Of a stretch of 64,000 nt of DNA, positions 61,930-64,000 are shown one piece after another. This DNA comes from Enoplosus armatus (lineage: Eukaryota; Chordata; Actinopteri; Centrarchiformes; Enoplosidae), in the NCBI RefSeq assembly GCF_043641665.1, contig NC_092200.1:7323694-7387693 (forward strand), written 5' to 3'. A program made the position numbers and the translations under genes. The notes beneath the pieces were generated by a model, which worked only from the letters and a program-made list of their open reading frames with translations, made no database searches and was not told where the DNA came from. Within the stretch, counting starts at the first letter, position 1, and every line of letters begins with the position of its first letter.

Positions 61930-62470
61930 GTCAGTCTTTTAATGTATGGTGTGCCCCAGGGGTCAATTCTTGGTCCATTGCTGTTCTCTGATTACATGCT
62001 CCTCCTGGAGAACATAATTTATTTTTAGACCTTATTGTTGATGATGATACAGTATATCTCTCTCTCTCTCTTTTAGTTGCAGTAGTTTCATGCAGGTCCA
62101 GCAACTTGATTTAATCGCCATTAAAAAAAAAACTTTTCTGCAACTTAACTATGACAAAACAGAAACTGTTTTGCACAAGTATCCAAAACTAATTAGACAT
62201 CTTGAACAGAAAGTTAATTATGCTGTCTAAATTTCAAGCTGTTTCAGTTCAACTAAGAAATATTGCAAACATGAAGCCTCTTCTTCATCTAAACTGGCTG
62301 GGACTTTTGTGTTCCAAGGTCACAACTGAAAACTAAATGTGACTGTATTATTGCTGTTGCTGCACCTTGAATTTGAAACAGCCTTCCTCAAAGTCTTAGA
62401 GAAGCTTAATCACAGCATATTTTCAAAAATTCAGCTTGAGATGTATTTGTTTTCACTGGAATGTTCTATG
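61930..62470 (+). mobile_element. Decayed non-LTR retrotransposon (LINE, L2/Rex-like) fragment
   Basis: Reads YGVPQGSILGPLLF, the reverse-transcriptase motif, then a DDT-like VYLSL region, QLNYDKTET, and further on a block ending MYLFSLE that fits the C-terminal end of L2-type ORF2. Stops and frameshifts break it throughout, so it is inactive. Confidence 0.75.
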
Positions 62471-62494
62471 TGCAAAGTATGTTTTTGCCATTTT

Positions 62495-62665
62495 ATGCCT
62501 TTTCCTTTTTATGCAGAGATTTGACAGTAGAGAGATGACAGGGAATGAAGGGGGACAGATGGATAATAACATGCGACAAAGGTCCTGAGCCAGACTTGCA
62601 CTGGGGATGCCACAGTCCATGATCAGTGCCCAAAACCTCTAAGCCACCAGGACATCACACGTACA
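62495..62665. repeat. tRNA-like or MITE-type dispersed repeat fragment
   Basis: GAGATGACAGGGAATGAAGG, ACATGCGACAAAGGTCCTGA and CCTCTAAGCCACCAGGACAT follow the order of a common teleost repeat with a 'gaacc...gctacc' tRNA-like part. It directly follows the LINE fragment. Confidence 0.5.
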
Positions 62666-64000
62666 TATTTTTACTTTTTCTTTGTTTGTTTAGCCACATT
62701 TTTACATATTCTGTAGTTTACATTTTCTTTCTTTTTGTAAAGCACTTTTTACCTATTTGTTACTTCACCGGACAGTTTTGTTGGTATGCTACTCAATTTA
62801 ATGGTAGATATGCAGGAATTGTAGAATACCATTTACAACAATTTAACTGCCACAACTGGGTATTAAACTACTTCTGTTTTTACCACTGTAAGCACAGAGA
62901 AAGTGTGGCAATAGACTGCAATGCTCCTCACCCAGAACACAGTTTAGACAAAATACGTCAAAATGTCTCAGCACCATTAGATCTGTCTTTGCTCCACTGG
63001 TTTGGATGATTTGGGTGATGCACTCTGCTCAGCCAGGAACAAGTCTGATGTGGGTAAAGAGTTCAAAAGGTGCAGGGCTTTTTGGTAGGACGTTCCCTGT
63101 TATGTGTGAAGTTCACGGGGACAGGTTCAAGGAGTTTCCGACAGATTCTGGCGGAGACGGTGCTTCCTCCTCTGAATACCCCCGATGTGCCTGGGCCAGG
63201 AGGAGTTGCTTTTAACTTGTCAAAGTCAATACATCACTTTTCTTACTGGCTCGTTTCAAGGGCACCGCTTACCAAGACGAAACACATGGACCGTTCTAAC
63301 ATTAGGGTGGGCAAATTACTAATTTACATGATAAGACTTTGTATTTTTAAGATATGGTTACTATGGATACTGTCATAGTCTTACAAAATAATAAGTGTAC
63401 ATGTTTTTAAACAAAACAACTGTACAGAAGGCTTTTTGAGCCTGTTAAGATGTTCACTCGGTTGCAGAAGAATTGAATACCACTGCTCATATGATAATAA
63501 TTTATTTTCCATTTTACTCCTGAGGGCACATATGAATCACCTTATTATTTCGGGGTGTCTAAACTCTCTGCCCAGTTTCCTGTATCATACAAAGTCCTCA
63601 GTCCTCTGCCAGACCAGATCAACTAAGACATGTTGCCATCTCAACCTCATCCAGTCACAAGTGGTGCCAGACAATGGCTAATATATGTGTCAAATTTCCT
63701 GCCATTTGTGAAGGAAGTGAATTTGGTTTGGAAAGATTTTGCAGAGGATGGCAGATAAACCTGTTGTCATTACTTTTTTCCTTTTTTGTGGCGGATCTTA
63801 ATTCTTTTTAGACAACAACAATATACTGTTAGCCTCTCTTCTGTTTCCTCTTTATCATTACAAAAAATGTAGTAGAAAACTGTTGTTTTAGGGCCAATAA
63901 CAACTCGTGATTTACTATAATATCTAACTCTCATACCTACAGTCACTAGAGGGAGGAATAAACTTTACATTTTGCAAACCACACACTGAATAAAGATTTG

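Larger units (their letters stand above)
56519..64000. other. 5' flank of malrd1
   Basis: No complete gene recognised. Contains the repeats listed separately, a LINE fragment, an orphan exon-like segment (61728-61841) and two non-repetitive stretches rich in homeobox/octamer-like words (about 59190-59540 and 61060-61280). The region 63000-64000 shows nothing recognisable. Confidence 0.55.

Noticed and set aside
62626..63009. 127-codon plus-strand frame, hydrophobic start
   Set aside because: Phe/Tyr/Leu-rich because of T-rich DNA; it begins in a repeat and has no domain or splice support.

Overview
The window reads as vertebrate nuclear DNA, most likely from a percomorph teleost. It is about 40% GC by eye, has intron-rich coding signal on one strand only, long CA/GT microsatellites, and many dispersed repeats of kinds commonly seen in fish. 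The organism call is inference from repeat types and gene structure; no species can be named. There are no bacterial, viral or CRISPR features.

One large gene dominates. On the minus strand, from the ATG at 56518 to the stop at 7477, I could assemble 33 coding exons by eye. Every exon has an AG acceptor and GT donor, and the intron phases agree from first to last. The product (about 1,817 residues, or 1,781 if the uncertain exon 32 is skipped) is a single-pass type I membrane protein. It has a signal peptide, ten LDL-receptor class A (LDLa) modules, seven MAM domains, one EGF-like domain, a transmembrane helix and a short tail with an FxNPxY motif. This is the architecture of MALRD1 (MAM and LDL-receptor class A domain-containing 1, Diet1 in mouse), an intestinal protein linked to FGF15/19 output and bile-acid homeostasis in mammals.

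Layout from right to left, following transcription. 56.5-64 kb is the 5' flank. It holds a possible TATA-like box, a decayed LINE reverse-transcriptase fragment (about 61.9-62.5 kb), several dispersed repeats, one unassigned exon-like segment (61.73-61.84 kb) and two stretches that look like conserved non-coding DNA. 56.5-52.6 kb codes signal peptide, LDLa1 and MAM1. 49.9-46.0 kb codes LDLa2, MAM2 and LDLa3. 45.1-42.0 kb codes MAM3 and LDLa4. 41.8-37.9 kb codes MAM4 and LDLa5. 37.8-30.1 kb codes MAM5 and LDLa6. 30.3-20.2 kb codes MAM6 and LDLa7. 20.0-14.3 kb codes MAM7 and LDLa8-10. 13.3-10.0 kb codes the EGF domain across two exons. 9.9-7.5 kb codes the transmembrane segment and tail. A possible polyadenylation signal lies at 7241-7236. 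1-7.2 kb is 3' flank with two copies of a miniature-transposon-like repeat and no recognised gene.

The introns hold at least six interspersed repeat families. Intron 18 also contains a proline-rich coding-like block on the minus strand that the gene model does not explain. I found no convincing new multi-gene system. The points most worth checking are the LDLR-type internalisation motif in the tail, the frame-neutral candidate cassette exon before it, the altered calcium sites in LDLa2 and LDLa10, and the orphan coding-like segments.
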